From an uncultured Senegalimassilia sp. (GTDB lineage Bacteria; Actinomycetota; Coriobacteriia; Coriobacteriales; Eggerthellaceae): a DNA stretch of 6,844 nucleotides. Positions 1-6,451 of this stretch are shown piece by piece. The translations under genes and the position numbers were made by a program. The notes under the pieces were generated by a model. The model saw nothing but the letters and a program-made list of their open reading frames with translations. It was not told the DNA's origin and searched no databases. Where the stretch lies: assembly GCF_934632265.1 (NCBI RefSeq), contig NZ_CAKTYH010000106.1, forward strand, positions 1-6,844, given 5' to 3'. The stretch's first letter is position 1, and every line of letters begins with the position of its first letter.

Positions 1-1
1 T

Positions 2-751
2 CTGGTCAAGGAAGGCCAGGCCCAGGGCTTTTTCTCCGCCGGCTCCACAGGCGCCTGCTTGGCGGCTGCAACGCTTGTCATGGGGCGCATCAAGGGCATC
101 TCGCGCCCGTGCCTGGCAACGGTGGTCCCAAGCCCCGTCCGCCCCATCGTGCTGTGCGACGTCGGCGCCAATGCCGATTGCAAGCCCGAGTACCTGGTGC
201 AGTTCGCCCAGATGGGCAGCGTGTATGCGCAGAAGATCTTGGGCTACGAGTCGCCCAAGGCCGCGCTTCTCAACATCGGCGAGGAGGACACCAAGGGCAA
301 CGCCCTTGCCCAGGAGGCCCATCAGCTCATGGCCAAGCGCCTGCCCAACTTCGCGGGGAACTGCGAGGGGCGCGACGTGCTCGGCGCGCAGTACGAGGTG
401 GTGGTCACCGACGGGTTCACGGGCAACGTGTGCCTGAAAACCATCGAGGGTGCCTCGAAGGTGCTCTTCGGCGCCATCAAGGACGCCATGATGTCCACCA
501 CGAAGGGCAAGATCGGTGCCCTGTGCGTCAAAGACGGGCTGAAGGGCCTGAAAAGCCAGGTGTCGCCCGACACCTATGGCGGCGCCCCGCTTCTCGGCGT
601 GAAGGGGGCCTGCATCGTCGGGCACGGAAGCTCGGGCGCGGTTGCCATCGAAAACGGCGTCCTTACCACGGCGCGCGTGGTGCGTCAGGGCGTTTCTGAA
701 ATAATTCAGCACATGGCCCAGGCTGGAAACGGCTCGGATACAATCAAGTAG
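2..751 (+). CDS. plsX: Phosphate acyltransferase PlsX, 3' part (N-terminus outside the window)
   Basis: PlsX converts acyl-ACP plus phosphate into acyl-phosphate, the donor used by PlsY for the first acylation of glycerol-3-phosphate in phospholipid synthesis; it is a soluble or peripheral membrane enzyme. The frame is open from base 2, so 249 residues are visible and roughly the first 85-95 of about 335-345 are missing. Family landmarks, numbered from the first visible residue, are SAGSTGA near 13-19 (usually SAGNTGA), GRIKGI, DVGAN at 53-57, the NIGEED segment starting at N91, TDGFTGN at 136-142, and YGGAPLLG followed by HGSS near the C-terminus. The reading frame is intact to a TAG stop. 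A TTG at 59 could be taken as a start, but it lies inside conserved PlsX sequence and is not the real start. No acpP or fab gene follows; rnc is next after a 77-base gap, probably in the same transcript. Confidence 0.96.
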   Translation: MVKEGQAQGFFSAGSTGACLAAATLVMGRIKGISRPCLATVVPSPVRPIVLCDVGANADCKPEYLVQFAQMGSVYAQKILGYESPKAALLNIGEEDTKGNALAQEAHQLMAKRLPNFAGNCEGRDVLGAQYEVVVTDGFTGNVCLKTIEGASKVLFGAIKDAMMSTTKGKIGALCVKDGLKGLKSQVSPDTYGGAPLLGVKGACIVGHGSSGAVAIENGVLTTARVVRQGVSEIIQHMAQAGNGSDTIK

Positions 752-752
752 C

Positions 753-785
753 ACCATATGAACCAGCCGCTGATTGCGGTATGGT
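753..785 (+). promoter_or_regulatory. Small bulged hairpin in the plsX-rnc gap
   Basis: The arms ACCATA (753-758) and TATGGT (780-785) are perfectly complementary. They stack on an inner CCGC (767-770)/GCGG (776-779) stem with a five-base loop, leaving an eight-base bulge on the left side. It lies between the plsX stop and the rnc ribosome binding site. E. coli rnc is autoregulated through cleavage of a 5' stem, so a structure here is noteworthy. This one is much shorter than the roughly two-turn duplex RNase III prefers, so a regulatory role is only a guess and chance pairing is possible. Confidence 0.25.
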
Positions 786-819
786 CGCATCATCGTCGAT
801 TCTCATTCATACCGGTTTC

Positions 820-825
820 GGAGGT
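820..825 (+). promoter_or_regulatory. Ribosome binding site fixing the rnc start
   Basis: GGAGGT can pair with six bases of the 16S rRNA tail and sits four bases before the ATG at 829. The in-frame ATG at 781 has no comparable purine tract upstream, so this site decides the choice of start. Confidence 0.75.
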
Positions 826-828
826 TGC

Positions 829-1674
829 ATGACCTTAACAGATGAACAAGCCTCAAAACTGCAAAGGGCGGAGGAGGTCCTGGGCTACTCGTTTTCCAAC
901 AAGCAGCTCATCTTGTCCGCCATCACGCACCCGTCGGCCACCGAAGGCCGTGCGGTGAAGTATTCCTATGAGCGCCTGGAGTTTCTGGGCGACTCCATTC
1001 TGGGCGCCATCGTCGCGGACGTGGCCTTCGAGCGCTTCCACGAGCTCGATGAAGGCGGTCTGACGCGCATCAAGGTGGCGCTCGTGTCGGGCGCAAGCCT
1101 GTCGGATGTGGCGTCCGGCCTCGGCTTCGCCGACATCATCGTGTTCGGCTCCTCTGAGACGGGCACGGGCAAGCGCGGCCTGCATTCGGCGCTTGAAAAC
1201 GTCTACGAGGCCGTGGTGGCCGCATTGTACCTGGACGGCGGCGTGGAGGCTGCGCGCGACTTCATCAATCGCACGCTTATCCCGCGCATGTCCGAGGAGA
1301 TGGCGCTTGAACCGGAAAACCCGAAAAGCGCGCTGCAGGAGCGCCTGCAGGAAGACGGCATCACGCCCACCTACAAGCTGGTGGAGACGCAGGGCCCGCC
1401 GCATGACCGCACGTTCGTGGCCCAGGTGTTCGCAGGCAATCAGGGCTTGGCGCGCGGCACGGGCCGCACGAAGAAGGAAGCGGAGAGCCAGGCGGCGAAG
1501 TCCACGTTGGCGCGTCTCGGCGAGTTTTTCGGTTTGGGCATGGACGAGCAGGCCCGCGCCGAGAAGGCCGCCGCGGCCAAGCAGGCCAAGGCCGAGAAGG
1601 CCGCTGCGCGCGCCGAGGAGAAGGCTCGCAAGAAGCATGAGCGCGAACTGCATAAGAGCATGAAGCAGGGCTAG
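829..1674 (+). CDS. rnc: Ribonuclease III with charged C-terminal extension
   Basis: RNase III cleaves double-stranded RNA, mainly rRNA precursors and structured mRNAs, as a Mg2+-dependent homodimer in the cytoplasm. The product from ATG 829 is 281 residues. The nuclease domain covers about 10-155 and carries the signature ERLEFLGDS (48-56) and DEGGLTR (74-80). With a constant offset of ten from E. coli numbering, E48, E51, D55, E75 and E127 match the conserved acidic residues E38, E41, D45, E65 and E117. The remaining one, D114, is replaced by N124 (codon AAC) in the segment LENVYEA. The double-stranded-RNA-binding domain spans about 164-231, from PKSALQERLQ to the GTGRTKKEAESQAAK segment. 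Residues 238-281 form an Ala/Lys/Glu/Arg-rich tail with 11-residue periodicity, longer than the E. coli enzyme (226 residues). The start at 829 is preferred over ATG 781 because of GGAGGT at 820-825. smc begins three bases after the stop, so the two are very likely co-transcribed. Identity is secure; the effect of N124 on activity is unknown. Confidence 0.96.
   Translation: MTLTDEQASKLQRAEEVLGYSFSNKQLILSAITHPSATEGRAVKYSYERLEFLGDSILGAIVADVAFERFHELDEGGLTRIKVALVSGASLSDVASGLGFADIIVFGSSETGTGKRGLHSALENVYEAVVAALYLDGGVEAARDFINRTLIPRMSEEMALEPENPKSALQERLQEDGITPTYKLVETQGPPHDRTFVAQVFAGNQGLARGTGRTKKEAESQAAKSTLARLGEFFGLGMDEQARAEKAAAAKQAKAEKAAARAEEKARKKHERELHKSMKQG
1558..1656 (+). repeat. Three 11-residue repeats encoding the RNase III tail
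   Basis: Residues 244-276 of RNase III divide into three consecutive 11-residue units: AEKAAAAKQAK, AEKAAARAEEK and ARKKHERELHK. The first two units share the DNA string GCCGAGAAGGCCGC at 1558-1571 and 1591-1604, exactly 33 bases apart, which suggests an internal duplication. The third unit has diverged and keeps only the period, the leading Ala and the final Lys. The composition predicts a charged helix. Confidence 0.5.
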
Positions 1675-1677
1675 CGT

Positions 1678-4600
1678 ATGTACTTGAAGTCGCTCGTGCT
1701 CAAGGGCTTCAAATCGTTCGCCGACAGAAGCGCGCTTTCCCTGGAGCCGGGCATCACCGCCGTGGTGGGACCGAACGGCTCCGGCAAATCCAACATATCC
1801 GATGCCGTGTTGTGGGTGCTCGGCGAGCGCAACGCCAAGCACCTGCGCGGTCAGGCTATGGAAGACGTCATCTTCGCAGGCTCGTCGGCCCGAAAGGCCA
1901 CGGGCCTTGCCGAGGTTGAGCTGGTGCTCGACAACTCCGACGGCAAGCTGCCGGTCGACTTCGACGAGGTTTCCATCACGCGCCGCATGTATCGCAGCGG
2001 CGAGAGCGAGTACCTCATCAACGGCAGCGTCGCGCGCCGCATGGACGTGCTCGACATCCTGCACGATTCCGGTCTGGGCACCGGAACGCATTCCATCATC
2101 GGCCAGGGCAGCCTGGACTCCATCTTGCAATCCAAGCCTGAGGACCGCCGCGCGCTCATCGAGGAGGCCGCCGGCGTGCTCAAGCACAAGCAGCGCAAGG
2201 CGAAAAGCGAGCGCAAGCTTGCCTCCATGGACGCTACGCTCGCGCGCGTGCGCGATGTGGCGGGCGAGGTGGGCCGCCAGCTCGGCCCGCTCGAGCGCAA
2301 GGCGAAGAAGGCCCGCGCCTACCAGGAGCTTTCCGGGCAGCTTACCGATGTCAGCCTTGCGTTGGCCGTCGACGACCTGCGCTGTTTGCGGCAAAGCTGG
2401 GATGCGGCCTGCGCCGGTGAACATCAGCTGGTGGAGGACCTTCAGGCCCGTCATCAGGACATCTCCACGGCCGAAGCCGCCGCCGAGGCGCTGCAGGAGC
2501 AGATTCGCAAGCAAACCCAGAACGCAGGCGACCTGTCGCGCAGCTATCAGCGCGCGTCGTCGGCCGTCGAACGCTTCGACGGCGCCGTGCTGCTGCTGCA
2601 CGAGAAGCGCCGCGGGGCGCAGGGCCTTGAGGCAGATGTGCGCGTGAAGCTGGAATCGGGCCGCGCCAAGCGCGCCGAGGCCGTGGCCGAGCGCGAGCAG
2701 GCGGCGGCGCAGCTCGAGGCGGTGCGCCGCGACCTTGCCGCCGCGCAGGCGGCCGTCGAGCGCCTTGACGCCTCCCGTCGCGAGAACGCTCAGGCGCGTC
2801 GCAGCGTAGAAGATGAGCTTGAGGATCTCAAGCGCCAGGGCCGCGCCGACGATCGCGCTTCCGAGGACGCGCGGCGCCGTCTGTCGCAGACGCAGGAGGC
2901 GCTGGCCAACGGCTTGGCGCATGCCAAGCTGGTGGAGGGTCGTGCCAAGGAGCTCGAGCTGGCGCTCGGCCATGCCGAGGAGCAGGCTCAAAAGCTCGAG
3001 GACGCCCGTGCGAACGCCCAACGTTCGCTCGATGATGCCCAGCAAGCCGAATCGCAGGCGCGCGCCTCCGTTGCCGCCGCCATCAAGGAGCGCGACGCCG
3101 TCCGCGCCGCGCTCGATGAGGCTCATCGCCAGGTCACCTCGCTGGAAAGCCGTATCTCGGCGCTCGAAGAGGTCGAGCGTGCGTCTGCCGCGGCGGGCCC
3201 CGCCCGTGCGTGGCTCATCGAGCACGCGCGCATCTCCGGTCAGCAGCTCGAGCCCTTGGCCCGCGCCGTGCGCGCGCCGCAGGGCTTCGAGGCGCTTGTG
3301 GAGCATCTGCTCTCCGGCGACGCCGAGGCGCTTATGGCCCCTTCGGTCGACGCGGCGGCGGGCCTTGCGGGCAACGTGCTGGAAAGCGGCCGTGACGGCC
3401 AGGTGTCGCTGCTTCCCGCCGGCGGCATGCGCCCCGGCGCTCCCGCGCGCCAGGCCGCGCAGGCCTGCGGCGGCACGGCGCTTGTGGATCTGCTGGAGTA
3501 TCCCGAGCAGGCAGCTTCCACGGTGGAGGCGCTGCTCGGCGACGTGGTGGTATGCGAGACCTTCGAAGCGGCGCGTCAGGCTCAGGCGGCGCGCATGCAG
3601 GATGGGGCGGCTGCCCCCATGCGCTTCGTGGCCGCCGACGGGTGCATCGCCTGGCCCAGCGGCAAGCTGACGGTGGGCACGGTCGACGCTGGCGCCGAGG
3701 GCGCCTTGGCCCGCGCGCGCCAGCTCGATGAGCTGCGCTCATCGCTTTACGCCGCATCCGAACAGCATAAGGAAGCCGAACAGGTCGAGCGCCAAGCCGA
3801 GGAGGCGTTGCGCGCCGCCCAGGCCGAAAGCCTGCAGCTCTCCCAGCAGCTGGCCGAGCGCCGAGGCGCCGCGCAGGCGGCGTCGGCCGAGGCCAAGCGC
3901 GCCGCCGATGCGCTCGCGTCCACGCGCCGCGAGTTCGCCGACGTGGAGCGCCAGCGCCAGCAGGCGGATAAGACGGTCGCCGAGGCGCGCCCCAACGTCG
4001 ACAAGCTTGAGGCGCAGCTGGCCGAGCTTGCGCAAGCGGCCCAAGCCCGTGCCGTGCGCACTGAGGAGCTTGAAGCCAAGGTGGTGCCGCTTCGCAAGGA
4101 GGCGGCGCAGCTGCGTGACGGCTTGTCGGAGGCGAAGCTCTCGGCTGCCACGCTGCGCGAACGCGACACCTATACCGCGCGCATCGTGGACGCCCGCGGC
4201 CGCGACGTGGCCGCGGTGGACGCCGCCGAGGACGAGTTGAAAAGCCAGCTGGCGCGCAAGATCGTGGCGCAGCAGCGCATCGCGCCGCTTCTGGCGGTGT
4301 TCGAGGAGCTCACCGCCAGCGCCCGCCGCTGGACGCACGACCTTGAGCAGCGGGCCCAGCAGGCGCAAGATTCTTCTGCCGGCCTGCATGCGCAGGTCAC
4401 CGCCGCACGCGAGCAGGCCAAGGCGGCCCATGACGCCTACGACGACGTCAACGCCCGTCTGTCCGCCGCCCGTGTGGAGAAGGGGCGCCTGGAGGTGCGC
4501 GTCGACGCCGCCGTCAACTCCATCGTGCAGGATATGGGCGTGCCGCTCGAGACGGCGCTTGCGCTTCCGGAGCTTGACGACCGCGGCGCTGCCGAGGAGA

Positions 4601-5247
4601 ACGCGTTCAAGCTGCGCCGCCGCATCGCGAACATGGGCGCCATCAACCCCGACGCCGCCCAGGAGTACGAGCAGCTGCGCAGCCGCTACGATTACCTGGC
4701 GGCCCAGCTGGCCGACCTCGATGGCGCGCGGCGCAGCTTGGCCAAGATCGTCCGCGTCATCGATGCACGCATGAAAGACGACTTCGTCAGCACGTTCAAC
4801 GCGGTCAACGACAACTTCCGCAGCATCTTCGCCAACTTGTTCCCGGGCGGCTCGGCCGAGCTCATCCTCACCGATCCCGATGACCTGGAAAACACCGGCG
4901 TGGAGGTCAGCGCGCAGCCGGCGGGCAAGCGCATCACGAAGATGATGCTCATGTCCGGCGGCGAGAAGTCGCTCACGGCGCTTGCGCTGCTGTTCGCGGT
5001 TTACCGCATCCGCAGCGCGCCGTTTTACATCCTCGACGAGGTGGAGGCGGCGCTCGACGACAGCAATCTGCGCAGGCTCACGGCGTACCTGCAGTCCATC
5101 CGCAATGACACGCAGCTCATCATGATCACGCACCAGCGCCGCACCATGGAGATGTCCGACGTGCTGTTCGGCGTGTCCATGCAATCCGACGGCGTCACCA
5201 AGGTGATTAGCCAGAAGCTCGATCACGCCCTGAAATACGCGGAATAG
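1678..5247 (+). CDS. smc: Chromosome segregation ATPase SMC
   Basis: SMC is the core of the bacterial condensin (with ScpA and ScpB, not in this window), which extrudes and aligns DNA from ParB-parS sites to compact and separate chromosomes. The product has 1189 residues, close to the 1186 of B. subtilis SMC. The N-terminal head has Walker A GPNGSGKS at 31-38, an LRG arginine at R57 and the Q-loop SIIGQG with Q143. The first coiled-coil arm runs about 165-505 and the hinge about 512-680. The second arm runs to about 1000, with MGAIN at 986-990 near its end. The C-terminal head has the ABC signature LMSGGEKS at 1091-1098, Walker B FYILDE at 1116-1121 with catalytic E1121, the D-loop at D1127-D1128 and the H-loop at H1152. 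All ATPase residues are present. The hinge is divergent: the usual two glycine pairs read S661-G662 and V666-G667. The arms are rich in Ala, Arg, Glu and Gln, as expected in a GC-rich genome. The start lies three bases after the rnc stop with only a weak purine stretch (GCAGGG) before it, consistent with translational coupling. Confidence 0.98.
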   Translation: MYLKSLVLKGFKSFADRSALSLEPGITAVVGPNGSGKSNISDAVLWVLGERNAKHLRGQAMEDVIFAGSSARKATGLAEVELVLDNSDGKLPVDFDEVSITRRMYRSGESEYLINGSVARRMDVLDILHDSGLGTGTHSIIGQGSLDSILQSKPEDRRALIEEAAGVLKHKQRKAKSERKLASMDATLARVRDVAGEVGRQLGPLERKAKKARAYQELSGQLTDVSLALAVDDLRCLRQSWDAACAGEHQLVEDLQARHQDISTAEAAAEALQEQIRKQTQNAGDLSRSYQRASSAVERFDGAVLLLHEKRRGAQGLEADVRVKLESGRAKRAEAVAEREQAAAQLEAVRRDLAAAQAAVERLDASRRENAQARRSVEDELEDLKRQGRADDRASEDARRRLSQTQEALANGLAHAKLVEGRAKELELALGHAEEQAQKLEDARANAQRSLDDAQQAESQARASVAAAIKERDAVRAALDEAHRQVTSLESRISALEEVERASAAAGPARAWLIEHARISGQQLEPLARAVRAPQGFEALVEHLLSGDAEALMAPSVDAAAGLAGNVLESGRDGQVSLLPAGGMRPGAPARQAAQACGGTALVDLLEYPEQAASTVEALLGDVVVCETFEAARQAQAARMQDGAAAPMRFVAADGCIAWPSGKLTVGTVDAGAEGALARARQLDELRSSLYAASEQHKEAEQVERQAEEALRAAQAESLQLSQQLAERRGAAQAASAEAKRAADALASTRREFADVERQRQQADKTVAEARPNVDKLEAQLAELAQAAQARAVRTEELEAKVVPLRKEAAQLRDGLSEAKLSAATLRERDTYTARIVDARGRDVAAVDAAEDELKSQLARKIVAQQRIAPLLAVFEELTASARRWTHDLEQRAQQAQDSSAGLHAQVTAAREQAKAAHDAYDDVNARLSAARVEKGRLEVRVDAAVNSIVQDMGVPLETALALPELDDRGAAEENAFKLRRRIANMGAINPDAAQEYEQLRSRYDYLAAQLADLDGARRSLAKIVRVIDARMKDDFVSTFNAVNDNFRSIFANLFPGGSAELILTDPDDLENTGVEVSAQPAGKRITKMMLMSGGEKSLTALALLFAVYRIRSAPFYILDEVEAALDDSNLRRLTAYLQSIRNDTQLIMITHQRRTMEMSDVLFGVSMQSDGVTKVISQKLDHALKYAE

Positions 5248-5262
5248 GGAAGACATCGCGCT

Positions 5263-5299
5263 GGAAGGCCCCGGTTACCGGTTGTAACCGGGGCCTTCC
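5263..5299 (+). terminator. Perfect 16-bp hairpin after smc, probable terminator
   Basis: The arm GGAAGGCCCCGGTTAC (5263-5278) is perfectly complementary to GTAACCGGGGCCTTCC (5284-5299) with a five-base loop. It begins 15 bases after the smc stop, the usual place for a terminator. No T-run follows on the + strand (CCGTGTAATTC), and none is present on the - strand side either. It could be a terminator lacking a U-tract, a Rho-assisted end, or a 3' structure that protects the mRNA from exonucleases. The stem itself is certain; its role as terminator is inferred. Confidence 0.65.
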
Positions 5300-5353
5300 C
5301 CGTGTAATTCGTGTTCGCCGGCTGCTTGGGATGCCGAGGGCGCGGCAGCAGGG

Positions 5354-5359
5354 TATACT
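5354..5359 (+). promoter_or_regulatory. Possible -10 element for ftsY
   Basis: TATACT matches the sigma-70-type -10 consensus TATAAT at five of six positions and lies between the post-smc hairpin and ftsY, where a new promoter would be expected. No good -35 element stands 16-19 bases upstream: the nearest, TTGGGA at 5326-5331, would need a 22-base spacer. There is no extended -10 TG either. If it is used, the ftsY leader would be roughly 150-160 bases long. Confidence 0.3.
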
Positions 5360-5375
5360 TCTTCACGAATCAAAC

Positions 5376-5486
5376 GCGCGATGCGCCTACCCGCAAGCTC
5401 GTCTGCCGGGTATGTTCGCAGCCGGCCGACCGAGCTCAGGTCGGCTTTCTGGAATGCGATCGGCCCACGGGGCCGCCGGGCATCGC
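5376..5486 (+). promoter_or_regulatory. Structured leader upstream of ftsY, candidate cis-regulatory RNA
   Basis: This is the main content of the 275-base gene-free interval between smc and ftsY. Hairpin 1 pairs TACCCG-CA (5388-5395) with TG-C-CGGGTA (5404-5412; one bulged C) around an eight-base loop. Hairpin 2 pairs GCCGACC (5425-5431) with GGTCGGC (5439-5445) around GAGCTCA and is followed by TTTCT, giving a weak terminator shape. Hairpin 3 pairs CGGCCC (5461-5466) with GGGCCG (5470-5475), flanked by GCGAT/ATCGC (5456-5460/5482-5486) with a six-base bulge. AGCTC in loop 1 (5396-5400) is complementary to GAGCT in loop 2 (5432-5436). An alternative stem GCCGG (5405-5409)/CCGGC (5422-5426) would disrupt hairpins 1 and 2. 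I recognise no known riboswitch class. GC-rich DNA gives such pairings easily, so the functional claim is tentative. Confidence 0.3.
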
Positions 5487-5512
5487 GCACTATGCGACGG
5501 TTTGCGACACAA

Positions 5513-5518
5513 GGGGAG
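5513..5518 (+). promoter_or_regulatory. Ribosome binding site fixing the ftsY start
   Basis: GGGGAG, preceded by AA, lies four bases before the ATG at 5523. The spacing is the same as for rnc in this window. It selects this ATG over the in-frame ATG at 5331, which has no such site. Confidence 0.7.
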
Positions 5519-5522
5519 CAAC

Positions 5523-6446
5523 ATGGGATTTTTCGACCGCATCAGCCAGGGGCTGCAACGTTCTCGCGACAGGTTCAAGGAGGAGATGAACGTCCTCCTC
5601 GATCGCGGTCCCGACCTTGATGAGGAGTTCTGGGACGGCCTGGAGGAAACGCTCATCCTGGCCGACATCGGCGGCGCGGCGGCGTGCGACATCGTGGAGA
5701 ACCTGCGCGACCAGGCCACGCGCAAGGCGCTTCCCGACGCCTATGCCGTGCTCGACATGCTTAACGACCAGATCGCCGACACGTTCACCGAAGGCGGTCA
5801 GGAGATCCTCGGCGGCGACCCGGCGTGCGTGCTGTTCGTCGGCATCAACGGCACGGGCAAGACCACCACGGTGGGCAAGCTGTCCAAGGAAGCGCACGAC
5901 GCGGGCCGCAAGGTCATCCTGGGCAGCGCCGACACGTTCCGCGCCGCTGCCATCGAGCAGCTCGAGGTGTGGGCGAAACGCGCCGACGTGGAAATGGTCA
6001 CGCGCGAGCGCGGCGCCGACCCGGCAAGCGTGTGCTACGACACCATCGAGCGCGCCGAGGCCGAAGACGCCGATTTGGTGCTCATCGACACCGCCGGGCG
6101 TCTTCACACCTCCGCAGACCTCATGCGCGAGCTGGCGAAGGTGGTCAACGTGGTGCGCAAGCGCTCGAAGCTGCCCGTCTACATCGTGCTCGTCATCGAC
6201 GCCACCACCGGCCAGAACGGCTTGCAGCAGGCGCGCGAGTTCAACCGCGAGCTCGAGCTGGACGCGCTCATCGTCACGAAGCTCGACGGCACGGCCAAGG
6301 GCGGCATCGCGCTGGCGGTGAGCCACGAGCTTGAGCTGCCCATCATCAAGATCGGCGTGGGCGAGGGCCTTGACGACCTGCGCGACTTCGACGCCCACGA
6401 TTTCGCCCGCGCCCTCGTCGGCGCGTTCGACCAGCGTCAAGCGTAA
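5523..6446 (+). CDS. ftsY: Signal recognition particle receptor FtsY
   Basis: FtsY is the membrane-associated GTPase that docks ribosome-SRP (Ffh-4.5S RNA) complexes at the Sec translocon; the FtsY and Ffh GTPases activate each other. The product is 307 residues and opens with MGFFDRISQGLQRSRDRF, the typical start of FtsY proteins lacking a long acidic A domain (E. coli 497 residues, B. subtilis 329). A helical N domain covers about 1-95. The GTPase G domain shows G1 GINGTGKT at 107-114, DTFRAAA at 137-143, G3 DTAGR at 189-193, G4 TKLD at 252-255 and G5 GVGEGLDDL from 278. All nucleotide-binding motifs are intact. An upstream in-frame extension to ATG 5331 exists but does not resemble FtsY and has no ribosome binding site. 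The gene is separated from smc by a hairpin and a long leader, so it probably has its own promoter. The next gene starts five bases after the stop. Confidence 0.97.
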   Translation: MGFFDRISQGLQRSRDRFKEEMNVLLDRGPDLDEEFWDGLEETLILADIGGAAACDIVENLRDQATRKALPDAYAVLDMLNDQIADTFTEGGQEILGGDPACVLFVGINGTGKTTTVGKLSKEAHDAGRKVILGSADTFRAAAIEQLEVWAKRADVEMVTRERGADPASVCYDTIERAEAEDADLVLIDTAGRLHTSADLMRELAKVVNVVRKRSKLPVYIVLVIDATTGQNGLQQAREFNRELELDALIVTKLDGTAKGGIALAVSHELELPIIKIGVGEGLDDLRDFDAHDFARALVGAFDQRQA

Positions 6447-6451
6447 CCGCC

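Noticed and set aside
739..744. TACAAT near the end of plsX as a -10 element for rnc
   Set aside because: It matches five of six -10 bases, but no acceptable -35 lies 16-19 bases upstream, there is no extended -10, and it is inside plsX codons; co-transcription with plsX is simpler.
781..828. A 16-residue longer RNase III starting at ATG 781
   Set aside because: No ribosome binding site precedes it, and the added residues do not look like RNase III; GGAGGT before ATG 829 is much better.
853..3306. An 817-codon open frame on the - strand opposite rnc and smc
   Set aside because: It lies wholly antisense to two well-recognised genes. The Leu/Arg/His/Ala-rich translation has no family features. 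Long antisense frames are expected when third positions are GC-rich and the sense gene encodes Ala/Glu/Arg-rich coiled coils.
2600..4500. Repeated GC-rich words through the smc arms as possible DNA repeats
   Set aside because: They reflect repeated use of Ala, Glu, Arg and Gln codons in the coiled coil; no unit recurs with regular spacing or good identity.
3739..5256. A 505-codon open frame on the - strand opposite the 3' half of smc
   Set aside because: Same artefact: it mirrors the smc coiled coil and head, has no recognisable domains, and no credible start signal.
5420..5480. SRP (4.5S) RNA gene next to ftsY
   Set aside because: CAGGTCGG followed by CTGGAATGC faintly recalls the S domain, but the GGAAG-AGCAGC core and GNRA-type tip are missing on both strands.
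5331..5522. A 64-codon N-terminal extension of ftsY to an upstream in-frame ATG
   Set aside because: The added residues do not resemble FtsY, the ATG at 5331 lacks a ribosome binding site, and it would overlap the hairpins and possible -10. The product from 5523 starts exactly like other FtsY proteins and has a good site before it.
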